Shown here piece after piece: positions 10,344 through 16,911 of a stretch of DNA of 17,742 nucleotides (its first letter is position 1; each line of letters begins with the position of its first letter). Origin of the DNA: Elusimicrobia bacterium CG03_land_8_20_14_0_80_50_18 (GTDB lineage Bacteria > CG03); assembly GCA_002780705.1 (NCBI GenBank), contig PEUP01000056.1, forward strand, positions 15,567 to 33,308, in the 5' to 3' direction. The notes under the pieces were generated by a model. It searched no databases and was not told the DNA's origin. It was given only the letters and a program-made list of their open reading frames with translations. A program made the position numbers and the translations under genes.

Positions 10344-11993
10344 TTATTTCAGGACGGCGCCGGTGGAAGCGGATGTGACAAGGCGGGCATACCTGGAGAG
10401 CCAGCCCGACACTTTTTTCTTCTTCAGCGTCACTTTTTTGAGGCGCTCTTTTATTTCCTTATCACTCAGCGCGACGCTGATTTTCCTGTTTTTGATGTCT
10501 ATGGTGATGCGGTCGCCGTTTTTAAGCGCGGCGATCGGCCCGCCTTCGGCGGCTTCCGGCGAGATGTGGCCTATGCATGGCCCGCGTGTGCCGCCGGAGA
10601 ATCTTCCGTCGGTAATCAGCGCCACGGATGAGCTCATGCCCATGCCCGTTATCGCGGCCGTGGGAGAGAGCATCTCGCGCATTCCCGGACCGCCCTTCGG
10701 GCCTTCGTATCTTATGACGACGACATCGCCTTTTTTCAGTTTCCTTCCGAGTATCGCGGACATGGCGTCTTCTTCGGATTCAAATATCCGCGCGTTTCCG
10801 GTAAATTTCATCATGGCTTTGTCCACAGCGCTCTGCTTGACAACGGCCCCGTCGGGGGCGATGTTACCCCTCAAAATGGCCAGCCCCCCCTCTTTGTGAT
10901 AGGCTTTATTCAGAGGCCTTATCACATCCCCGTCAATAATTTCCGATGAACGGGCGATTTCTTTTATTTTAATTCCCGCGACGCTGATGTTGTCTTTGAG
11001 AAGAGGCATCAGCCTTTTCATGACAGCGGGTATGCCTCCCGCGAATTCAAGGTCTTCCATGAAATATTCCCCGCCGGGCCTTATGTTGCAGATGTGCGGC
11101 GTCTTTTTGCCCAGACTGTCAAAAAGCTCTATGCCCGCTTTCACTCCGGCCTCGTGAGCTATGGCCGGAAGATGCAGAACGGTGTTGGTGGAACCGCCGA
11201 GCGCGAGATCCATCACAACGGCGTTGTGAAAGGCCTTTTCGTTCATTATGTCGCGGGGCCTGATATTTTTGCGCACCAGTTCAACGATACGCTCACCCGA
11301 ATCATAGGCAATCCTTTTTTTCTTCGCCATTCCCGCGATGGCCGTCGCGCAGCCCGGCAGGCTCATTCCCATAGCTTCTATCACACAGGCCGTCGTGTTG
11401 GCTGTGTACATTCCCTGGCATGAGCCCTGACCGGGGCAGGCCTCCATTTCAAGCCCTTCCAGTTCGCAGGCATTTATCTTCCCCGCCTGATAGAGCCCCA
11501 CCGCCTCGAAAGTGTCCCTGACCAGAGAGCGCCTCTTGCCCCTGTAATTGCCGCTCATCATGGGCCCGGCCGTAACGACGATAGAAGGAATGTTCAGCCG
11601 CGCGGCCGCCATCAGCATGCCCGGATTTATTTTATCGCAATTGGTCAGCAGCACCAGGCCGTCAAGCTGATGCGCCAGTGTCACGGATTCAATCATGTCG
11701 GCTATGAGCTCCCTTGATGGAAGCGAATAATACATCCCCTGATGGCCCATTGCTATGCCGTCGCAGATGGCGCCGACGCCGAAAATAAACGACGCCCCGC
11801 CGCCGGCATAGATGCCTTTTTCAATGTGCCTTTCCAGGTCTCTCATGCCGGTGTGACCGGGCACAAGATCCGTAAAACTTGACGCGATGCCTATGGCCGG
11901 CTTTTTCATTTCGGATTTTGAAATACCCGTCCCGTACAGAAGGGCTCTGTTGGGAGTCCTCTCAAAACCTTTTCTCGCTTTATCACTTCTCAT
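10344..11993 (-). CDS. ilvD: Dihydroxy-acid dehydratase
   Basis: IlvD dehydrates the dihydroxy acids to the 2-keto acids of valine and isoleucine, using an iron-sulphur cluster and Mg2+. The 549-residue protein has the expected blocks: SSFTDLVPGHTGMRDL (about 38-53), CDGIAMGHQGMYYSLPSREL (77-96), C119 in LTNCDKINPGML, C192 in GQGSCQGMYTANT, and the late motif GRFSGGTRGPCIGH. The ATG at 11993 has GGAGG seven bases upstream. That ribosome site is inside a perfect 7-bp hairpin, so translation may be restrained. It is separated from ilvB by 90 bases with its own promoter candidate, so the two may not share one transcript only. The upstream neighbour is the inserted ORF6N gene. Confidence 0.96.
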   Translation of the reverse strand: MRSDKARKGFERTPNRALLYGTGISKSEMKKPAIGIASSFTDLVPGHTGMRDLERHIEKGIYAGGGASFIFGVGAICDGIAMGHQGMYYSLPSRELIADMIESVTLAHQLDGLVLLTNCDKINPGMLMAAARLNIPSIVVTAGPMMSGNYRGKRRSLVRDTFEAVGLYQAGKINACELEGLEMEACPGQGSCQGMYTANTTACVIEAMGMSLPGCATAIAGMAKKKRIAYDSGERIVELVRKNIRPRDIMNEKAFHNAVVMDLALGGSTNTVLHLPAIAHEAGVKAGIELFDSLGKKTPHICNIRPGGEYFMEDLEFAGGIPAVMKRLMPLLKDNISVAGIKIKEIARSSEIIDGDVIRPLNKAYHKEGGLAILRGNIAPDGAVVKQSAVDKAMMKFTGNARIFESEEDAMSAILGRKLKKGDVVVIRYEGPKGGPGMREMLSPTAAITGMGMSSSVALITDGRFSGGTRGPCIGHISPEAAEGGPIAALKNGDRITIDIKNRKISVALSDKEIKERLKKVTLKKKKVSGWLSRYARLVTSASTGAVLK

Positions 11994-12000
11994 TTTTCAT

Positions 12001-12069
12001 CCTCCGTAAAATGGGGACGGAGGTAATTCTTTTCCCAAAATTACCAATTATTCCTGTTATTTTCCCCAT
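12001..12069 (-). promoter_or_regulatory. Structured leader of ilvD: hairpin hiding the ribosome site
   Basis: On the minus strand, CCTCCGT (12023-12017) pairs perfectly with ACGGAGG (12007-12001), which contains the ilvD Shine-Dalgarno GGAGG. A second perfect 7-bp hairpin, GGTAATT/AATTACC (12045-12022), shares two bases with the first, so both cannot form completely. A third pairing, TCCCCAT (12063-12069) with ATGGGGA (12011-12017), is possible. The block could be a regulatory leader or a REP-like palindromic element; AAAATGGGGACGG resembles such elements. Confidence 0.5.
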
Positions 12070-12075
12070 CTTCAA
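12047..12075 (-). promoter_or_regulatory. Weak promoter candidate upstream of ilvD
   Basis: On the minus strand TTGAAG (12075-12070) and AATAAT (12052-12047) stand 17 bases apart, four and five of six consensus matches. It overlaps the 3' end of the ORF6N gene. A start near 12040 would keep the ribosome-hiding hairpin in the leader but remove most of the competing upstream hairpin arm. Confidence 0.35.
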
Positions 12076-12623
12076 AACCCCATCTTCCTTTTCGGCGACT
12101 CAGGCGGCGGCTCCAGCAGTTTATTTACCGCGCCAAAGAGCGTCTTTATCTGCCTGTCGTGCTCATCAAGTTTTCTCAGCACATCCTTATGCGTCGCCAG
12201 ATATTCCCGCACCTTCACAAAGGCCCGCATTATCGCGATATTGACAGCTATCGCCCTGTCGCTGTTAAGCACGCTTGATAACATCGCCACGCCTTCCTGA
12301 ACAAACGCGTACGGACTATGCCCACCTAAATACTTCTTATGTGGTATCACATTTTGTGATACCAGAGCAGCAACTTCTGAATCTTCCAGTTGAAACATAA
12401 AGTCTTCAGGAAATCGTTCAATGTTCCTCTTGACCGCTTGGACCAACGCCCTTGTCTCAACACCGTATAACTCTGCTAAATAAAAACTCAACATCACCTT
12501 CTGCCCGCGAATAATAAATATCTTGTCCGCTATGCTCTCAACCGGCACCAAATCTGATTTTACCACCTGCCTGCCGGCAAGGCAGGGTTTCGCATTTTTT
12601 GCTGTTTTCGGTTTTTTATTCAA
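12072..12623 (-). CDS. ORF6N-domain protein
   Basis: A small protein with an ORF6N domain, a putative DNA-binding module common in phage antirepressor-like proteins and scattered singly in genomes of uncultivated bacteria. The domain starts at VESIADKIFIIRGQKVML and includes YLAELYGVETRALVQAVKRN, ERFPEDFMFQL and AFVQEGVAMLSSVL; a helical tail LRKLDEHDRQIKTLFGAVNKLL follows. The longest frame opens with TTG at 12623, overlapping the end of the comEA-like gene, but its first 19 residues include PCLAGRQ, encoded by a palindromic repeat. I favour the GTG at 12566 (VVKSDLVPVE...), giving 164 residues, because family members usually begin near KSDL-x-PVE. No ATG is in frame before the domain. The gene has no tie to amino-acid synthesis and looks like an insertion ahead of ilvD. 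Confidence 0.85.
   Translation of the reverse strand: MNKKPKTAKNAKPCLAGRQVVKSDLVPVESIADKIFIIRGQKVMLSFYLAELYGVETRALVQAVKRNIERFPEDFMFQLEDSEVAALVSQNVIPHKKYLGGHSPYAFVQEGVAMLSSVLNSDRAIAVNIAIMRAFVKVREYLATHKDVLRKLDEHDRQIKTLFGAVNKLLEPPPESPKRKMGF
12566..12586. repeat. Palindromic repeat in the N-terminal end of the ORF6N frame
   Basis: CCTGCCTGCCGGC followed by AAGGCAGG is the same palindrome family as 8518-8537, with one inserted base. On the minus strand it ends in CAGGCAGG directly before the proposed GTG start at 12566, and it translates to PCLAGRQ if the longer TTG-started frame is used. Confidence 0.75.
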
Positions 12624-13098
12624 GGATTGCTTTGCGGCGGATACGGTTTATGAGCGCCTCGTCTATACCCGGGAGACCCTTAATCTCGCTGAGTTCCCAT
12701 ATCTCTCCCATTTTGCTCCTGTATTCAATGATACTTTTCGCGGCTCTTCTTGTCATATCGGGAAGCTCCATCAGTTCGTTTTCATCAGCGGTGTTCAGAT
12801 TTATTTTACCGGGAGCGGCTTTCTTCGCCGGCTCGGCCTGGCCGCTGTCTATTGAAATCACCTCATCCCCCCCGGAACCCGCGGGGGATGAAACGGTTTT
12901 CTTCAAAAGCTCGTCAAGAGAGAAAGTTTTCGCGATCTCTATTTTGGGCGGCGTCAGCACTGCCTTGATCTTCACCTCTTCCGGAACGGGTATCCTGCTT
13001 GTCTTCAAATGTATGATCACGGCTAAAAAGGAAAACGCTATTCCCATAAGTATGGAAGCTCCCTGACGGGGGCTTATCTGCGTGTCGCCTATTCTCAT
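12616..13098 (-). CDS. Membrane-anchored helix-hairpin-helix protein, ComEA-like
   Basis: A 160-residue protein with one N-terminal membrane anchor (about 13-31, GASILMGIAFSFLAVIIHL), a low-complexity proline/alanine/serine linker, and a C-terminal pair of helix-hairpin-helix motifs (about 97-157). The core INLNTADENELMELPDMT...AKSIIEYR and IKGLPGIDEALINRIRR is that of ComEA, the periplasmic DNA receptor of natural transformation. The first hairpin has PDMT where PGIG is usual, so its backbone-binding glycines are missing, while the second keeps GLPGI. It begins 11 bases after cimA, with GGGG before the ATG, and so probably shares its transcript. DNA uptake is inferred from the family; other ComEA-like proteins have unrelated roles. 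Confidence 0.82.
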   Translation of the reverse strand: MRIGDTQISPRQGASILMGIAFSFLAVIIHLKTSRIPVPEEVKIKAVLTPPKIEIAKTFSLDELLKKTVSSPAGSGGDEVISIDSGQAEPAKKAAPGKINLNTADENELMELPDMTRRAAKSIIEYRSKMGEIWELSEIKGLPGIDEALINRIRRKAILE

Positions 13099-13109
13099 CT
13101 ATGCCCCAC

Positions 13110-14672
13110 TTACCTTTTGAGCAGTTTGTACACAATGCTCTCCACGAGCGCCTGCCATGACGCCTCTATGACATCCTCGGAGACACCCGTTGTCGTCCAT
13201 ATCTCGGCGCCGTCGGTGGATTCTATAAAAACACGCACGGCCGCGGCGGTCGCTTCGGTCGGATTCAGCACCCTGACCTTAAAATCCGTGAGAGCGATAT
13301 CTCTCACATGCGGAAAAAAAGGAAGAAGCGCCTTGCGCAGGCAATTGTCAAGAGCGTTGACAGGCCCGTCGCCCTCGGCGACCTCATAAACGCGTTTGCC
13401 CTGCACCATTAGTTTCACCGAAGCCTCGCACTTTTTTCCGCTTGGGCCGTATTCAAGAATGACCCTGCGGCTCTTCACATCAAAAAACGAAGGAGACTTA
13501 CCTTCTATTTTTTTCACAAGAAGCTTGAGCGACGCGGTGGCCGCCTCATACTGGAAGCCGGCGGCCTCACGCAGTTTTATCTCTTTCAGCACAGCGTTGA
13601 GATTTTCCTTATTCTCAAGGTTTATACCAAGCTGTTTCCCCCGGGCTTTCAGGTTGGCCGCGCCGGAGAGGTCGGATATCAGAATACGCCTCTCGTTGCC
13701 GACAGACTCCGGCGGCAGATGCTCATAGGTGGCGGCGTTTTTCATGACAGCCGACACATGCACGCCGCCCTTGTGAGCGAAAGCGCTCTGCCCGACGAAG
13801 GGCTGTTCTTTCTTAGGTATGAGGTTGGCGACCTCATCTATGTAGCGGGACACCTTTGTCAGCTTTCTTATATCCTTAGCGCCGATATTCGCGACGCACG
13901 CGCGTTTTTTCAGGATAAGATTGGCCATGACGGAAGCCAGATTGGCGTTGCCGCATCTCTCACCCCATCCGTTGAGCGTGCCCTGCACCATTTCGGCGCC
14001 CGCCTCAACAGCCGCGAGGGAATTCGCCACCGCGAGGTCACAATCGTTGTGCGCGTGCATGCCGATTCTCATCCCCGGAAAGCGCGCCCTCACAGAGCTC
14101 ACTATCTCAGCGACCTCCGAGGGCATACTGCCGCCGTTTGTGTCACACAGGCACAGCCAGTCCGCGCCGCCCTCGGATGCGGTCCCAAGCGTGGAAAGCG
14201 CGTATTCTTTATTTTCCTTGTAGCCGTCAAAAAAGTGTTCGGCGTCGTATATCACCTCTTTACCTGTTTTTTTCAGGTATTTGACGGAATCTTCTATCAT
14301 TTTGAGATTTTCATCTCTCGTCGTGCCCAGGGCATCTTTCACATGCAGAAGAGAGGTCTTGCCGAAGATGCAGAACACATCCGGCTTCGCTTTTATAAGC
14401 TGAATGAGATTTGTATCCGCGGATGCTTTTATGTTTTTTCTGCGGGTGGAGCCGAAAGCCACAAGTTTGGACGGAGACAGATTTATTTTTTGCATCCTCT
14501 TGAAAAAAACCGCGTCTTTCGGATTTGATCCTGGCCAGCCGCCCTCCACATAATGGACGCCAAGCTTTTTCATGGCCTTCGCTATGTTTATCTTGTCTTC
14601 TACGCCGAGGGATATTCCCTCCGCCTGGGTGCCGTCCCTGAGAGTCGTGTCAAAAAGAAACACTTTATTCAT
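13110..14672 (-). CDS. cimA: (R)-citramalate synthase
   Basis: CimA condenses pyruvate and acetyl-CoA to citramalate, giving 2-ketobutyrate for isoleucine without threonine. The 520-residue protein belongs to the DRE-TIM aldolase family: the catalytic and metal segment DTTLRDGTQAEGISL (8-22), the metal histidines in HAHND (206-210), and NGWGERCGNANL (234-245). A C-terminal LeuA-type dimer/regulatory domain (about 385-520) suggests feedback control, probably by isoleucine. The opening with GTQAEGIS and the length match the long citramalate-synthase type rather than isopropylmalate synthase or homocitrate synthase, but the call rests on sequence resemblance. It overlaps lysC by ATGA. With ilvB, ilvN and ilvD downstream it forms the isoleucine branch of this locus. 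Confidence 0.9.
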   Translation of the reverse strand: MNKVFLFDTTLRDGTQAEGISLGVEDKINIAKAMKKLGVHYVEGGWPGSNPKDAVFFKRMQKINLSPSKLVAFGSTRRKNIKASADTNLIQLIKAKPDVFCIFGKTSLLHVKDALGTTRDENLKMIEDSVKYLKKTGKEVIYDAEHFFDGYKENKEYALSTLGTASEGGADWLCLCDTNGGSMPSEVAEIVSSVRARFPGMRIGMHAHNDCDLAVANSLAAVEAGAEMVQGTLNGWGERCGNANLASVMANLILKKRACVANIGAKDIRKLTKVSRYIDEVANLIPKKEQPFVGQSAFAHKGGVHVSAVMKNAATYEHLPPESVGNERRILISDLSGAANLKARGKQLGINLENKENLNAVLKEIKLREAAGFQYEAATASLKLLVKKIEGKSPSFFDVKSRRVILEYGPSGKKCEASVKLMVQGKRVYEVAEGDGPVNALDNCLRKALLPFFPHVRDIALTDFKVRVLNPTEATAAAVRVFIESTDGAEIWTTTGVSEDVIEASWQALVESIVYKLLKR

Positions 14673-15901
14673 AGTTTGAATTCCCCCGCTATCGCTTTCA
14701 CCGCTCTGGCTGTGTTTTTCCCGTCTATGACGCAGGATATCTTTATCTCCGAGGTGGAGATCATCTCTATGTTTATTTTATTCTTCGCCAGCACACGAAA
14801 AAGCCTTGAAGCCACGCCGCTGTGAGTCTTCATGCCGCTTCCGACAATAGACACCTTGGCTATGTTCTCTTTTATCATGATGTCCATGATCTGCATCTTC
14901 TTCCTGACAGATTCAAGTATCTTGCGGGCACTGGCAAGCTCGCTCCTCTTCACCGTAAATGATATATCGTTGACGGCCACAGGAGACCCCGGCGAACTCT
15001 TCGCGGATGACTGTATGATCATATCCACGCAGATGTTCTTATCGCTGAGCGCTTCAAATATGTCCGCCGCTATGCCCGGCCTGTCCGGCACGCCCGACAC
15101 ATTTATCTTCGCCTGATTCCTATCTTCCGTCACACTCCTGACAACCAGTTTCTCAAGCAATTTATCCTCCCCGCATACAACCGTGCCTCTCTTTCTGCTG
15201 AAAGTACAGGCAACCTCAAAAGGCACATTTTTGTTTTTCGCAAGCTCAACGGCGCGCGCCTGCATGACGCCCGCGCCGGCGGAGGCCATTTCAAGCATTT
15301 CGTCGTAACTTATTATATCAATTTTTTTCGCTTTGGCGTAAACCTTCGGATTGGCCGTAAAAATCCCCTCCACATCCGTGAATATCTTACAGCGGGCGTT
15401 GAGCACCGAGGCTATGGCTATCGCCGTCAGATCGCTGCCTCCGCGCCCGAGCGTCGTGATCTCGCCCTTGATGCTGATACCCTGAAAACCCGCCACAACC
15501 GCCACATAACCCTTTTTAAGAGCCTCTACCAGCTTGACGGACGAAACGGATTTTATCCTTGCAACACCGTAATTACCGTCGGTGATTATTTCCATCTGTG
15601 CGCCCGTGAAAGACACAACTTTCTGTCCCATTTCCCACAAGGCCATCGCCAGCAGAGCTATTGTCTTCTGTTCTCCCGTCGCCAGAAGCATATCCATTTC
15701 CCGCGCGTGGGGATTGGCCGATATACCCGCGGCCTCTTTAATCAGATCATCTGTCGTGTCACCCGGCGCCGAGACAATCACCACCGGCTTATAGCCGAGA
15801 TCGACGAAAGCTTTCACCCTTTTGGCTACATATTTTATCTTCCCGGGATTCGCCACAGACGAACCGCCGAATTTCAACACTATCACTTCATTTTTTTTCA
15901 T
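14669..15901 (-). CDS. lysC: Aspartate kinase (monofunctional)
   Basis: Aspartokinase phosphorylates aspartate, the entry to lysine, methionine and threonine synthesis. The 410-residue protein begins with KFGGSSV (10-16), has GRGGSDLTA (152-160) and TDVEGIFTANP (175-185) of the amino-acid kinase fold, and ends with two ACT domains (about 265-410) that usually give feedback by lysine and/or threonine. The length fits the single-function, two-ACT type; no homoserine dehydrogenase is fused. The ATG overlaps the thrB stop by ATGA, and CAGGCAGGG, part of a palindromic repeat family, ends 8 bases before it. cimA follows with another ATGA overlap. Confidence 0.95.
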   Translation of the reverse strand: MKKNEVIVLKFGGSSVANPGKIKYVAKRVKAFVDLGYKPVVIVSAPGDTTDDLIKEAAGISANPHAREMDMLLATGEQKTIALLAMALWEMGQKVVSFTGAQMEIITDGNYGVARIKSVSSVKLVEALKKGYVAVVAGFQGISIKGEITTLGRGGSDLTAIAIASVLNARCKIFTDVEGIFTANPKVYAKAKKIDIISYDEMLEMASAGAGVMQARAVELAKNKNVPFEVACTFSRKRGTVVCGEDKLLEKLVVRSVTEDRNQAKINVSGVPDRPGIAADIFEALSDKNICVDMIIQSSAKSSPGSPVAVNDISFTVKRSELASARKILESVRKKMQIMDIMIKENIAKVSIVGSGMKTHSGVASRLFRVLAKNKINIEMISTSEIKISCVIDGKNTARAVKAIAGEFKL

Positions 15902-16860
15902 TTTTGTTTCCCTGCCTGAGTGCCAACGGCACTTCGAGAGACATGCCTTATGACCGCGCCGCGGGGGCTTATGCCCGTGACAAAAACCGCGGCTTTAACC
16001 CTGACCGCGGCAAAAGCTTTTTTCATCGCGCGGGCTATTTTTGCGGCCTCACGCGCATTTTGAGCTACCGCCCCGACGGCAGAACCCGAGCCGGATATAA
16101 ACACTCCCAGGGCGCCGGCTCCGAGAGCGGCCTTTTCAACGCTGTCAAAGCCCTTTATCAGTTTCTTCCTGAAAGGCGTGTGTATCCTGTCTTCAAACAT
16201 AAATGGCTCGAACCGCCCGCGGTAAATTCCGTCAATGATAGCGGCCGCGCGCGAAAGGTTGAAAACAACATCGCCCATAGAATATTTCGCCGGAAGCATT
16301 TTTCTCGCTTTTGAGGTGCTGACATTTATATCCGGCACGACGATGCAGAGCGGTTTTGTGATTTGCCGCGCGACGCGGCGCGCGACGCCCCTGTCGGGAT
16401 TGCATATCACCACACCGCCCAGCAAAGAGGCGGCGGCGTTATCATAATGCCCCTCTTCCCCGGCTATGACAGCGAGGAGCTCATTATTATCCATTCCCAG
16501 GCCCGCGGCCTCATTCGCGAAGAGCGCTCCGGCGACGCGCGCCGTCGCCGAGGATCCCATGCCCTTCATAAGGGGTATCCTGTTGACGGCTTTGATTGAG
16601 ACCCTGCCCAGTTTCCTGTAATTGAAAGATTTTTTCTTCCACACGGGCAAAGCTGTCCTGAAGATAATATTGGACGCGTCTTCCGCGATTTCCCCTTTAC
16701 CGAAGCCCGATATGCTGACGGCAAGCCCGGAGGAGCCGGCGTCCAGCGTGAATTCAAAATGGTTGTGTATTTTCAGCGCCGCGGCCAGCACATCGTAACC
16801 GCAGCCGAAATTACCCGACGAGCCCGGCACATCAACAATGTATTTCACAGCTTTTTTCAT
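15898..16860 (-). CDS. thrB: Homoserine kinase
   Basis: ThrB phosphorylates homoserine ahead of threonine synthase. The 320-residue GHMP kinase has the N-terminal VPGSSGNFGCGYDVLAAAL (11-29), the ATP loop PLMKGMGSSATA (96-107), GEEGHYDNAAASLLGG and the C-terminal SGSGSAVGA motif. The last residues SAVGTQAGKQK are encoded by a palindromic repeat and lie beyond the expected family end, so the tail is probably repeat-derived. The ATG at 16860 follows a -10 element by 7 bases with no ribosome site, which suggests leaderless translation. It opens the thrB-lysC-cimA run; thrC, asd and hom are not here. Confidence 0.93.
   Translation of the reverse strand: MKKAVKYIVDVPGSSGNFGCGYDVLAAALKIHNHFEFTLDAGSSGLAVSISGFGKGEIAEDASNIIFRTALPVWKKKSFNYRKLGRVSIKAVNRIPLMKGMGSSATARVAGALFANEAAGLGMDNNELLAVIAGEEGHYDNAAASLLGGVVICNPDRGVARRVARQITKPLCIVVPDINVSTSKARKMLPAKYSMGDVVFNLSRAAAIIDGIYRGRFEPFMFEDRIHTPFRKKLIKGFDSVEKAALGAGALGVFISGSGSAVGAVAQNAREAAKIARAMKKAFAAVRVKAAVFVTGISPRGAVIRHVSRSAVGTQAGKQK
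15910..15934. repeat. Palindrome plus CAGGCAGGG element at the thrB/lysC junction
   Basis: AGTGCC and GGCACT (15919-15933) form a 6-bp stem around AAC, next to CCCTGCCTG (15910-15918). On the minus strand the latter is CAGGCAGGG, shared with the palindromes at 8518-8537 and (as CAGGCAGG) 12566-12586. The element encodes the C-terminal tail of ThrB and may supply the lysC ribosome site. Confidence 0.6.
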
Positions 16861-16867
16861 AGTTACA

Positions 16868-16897
16868 ATTGTAGCAAATTGCGGGCGGGGCTTTCCA
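16868..16897 (-). promoter_or_regulatory. Probable promoter of thrB-lysC-cimA, leaderless geometry
   Basis: On the minus strand TGGAAA (16897-16892) lies 18 bases before TACAAT (16873-16868), which is preceded by TGC, an extended -10. The thrB ATG comes exactly 7 bases after the -10, so transcription would start at about the start codon. The -10 lies in the 10-base palindrome TACAATTGTA. No Shine-Dalgarno is present in TGTAACT. Confidence 0.55.
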
Positions 16898-16911
16898 TAG
16901 CATTAAAAGTC

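Noticed and set aside
13719..14528. Plus-strand open frame of 269 codons
   Set aside because: It is antisense to cimA, whose motifs and length are complete; its translation has no recognisable domain.
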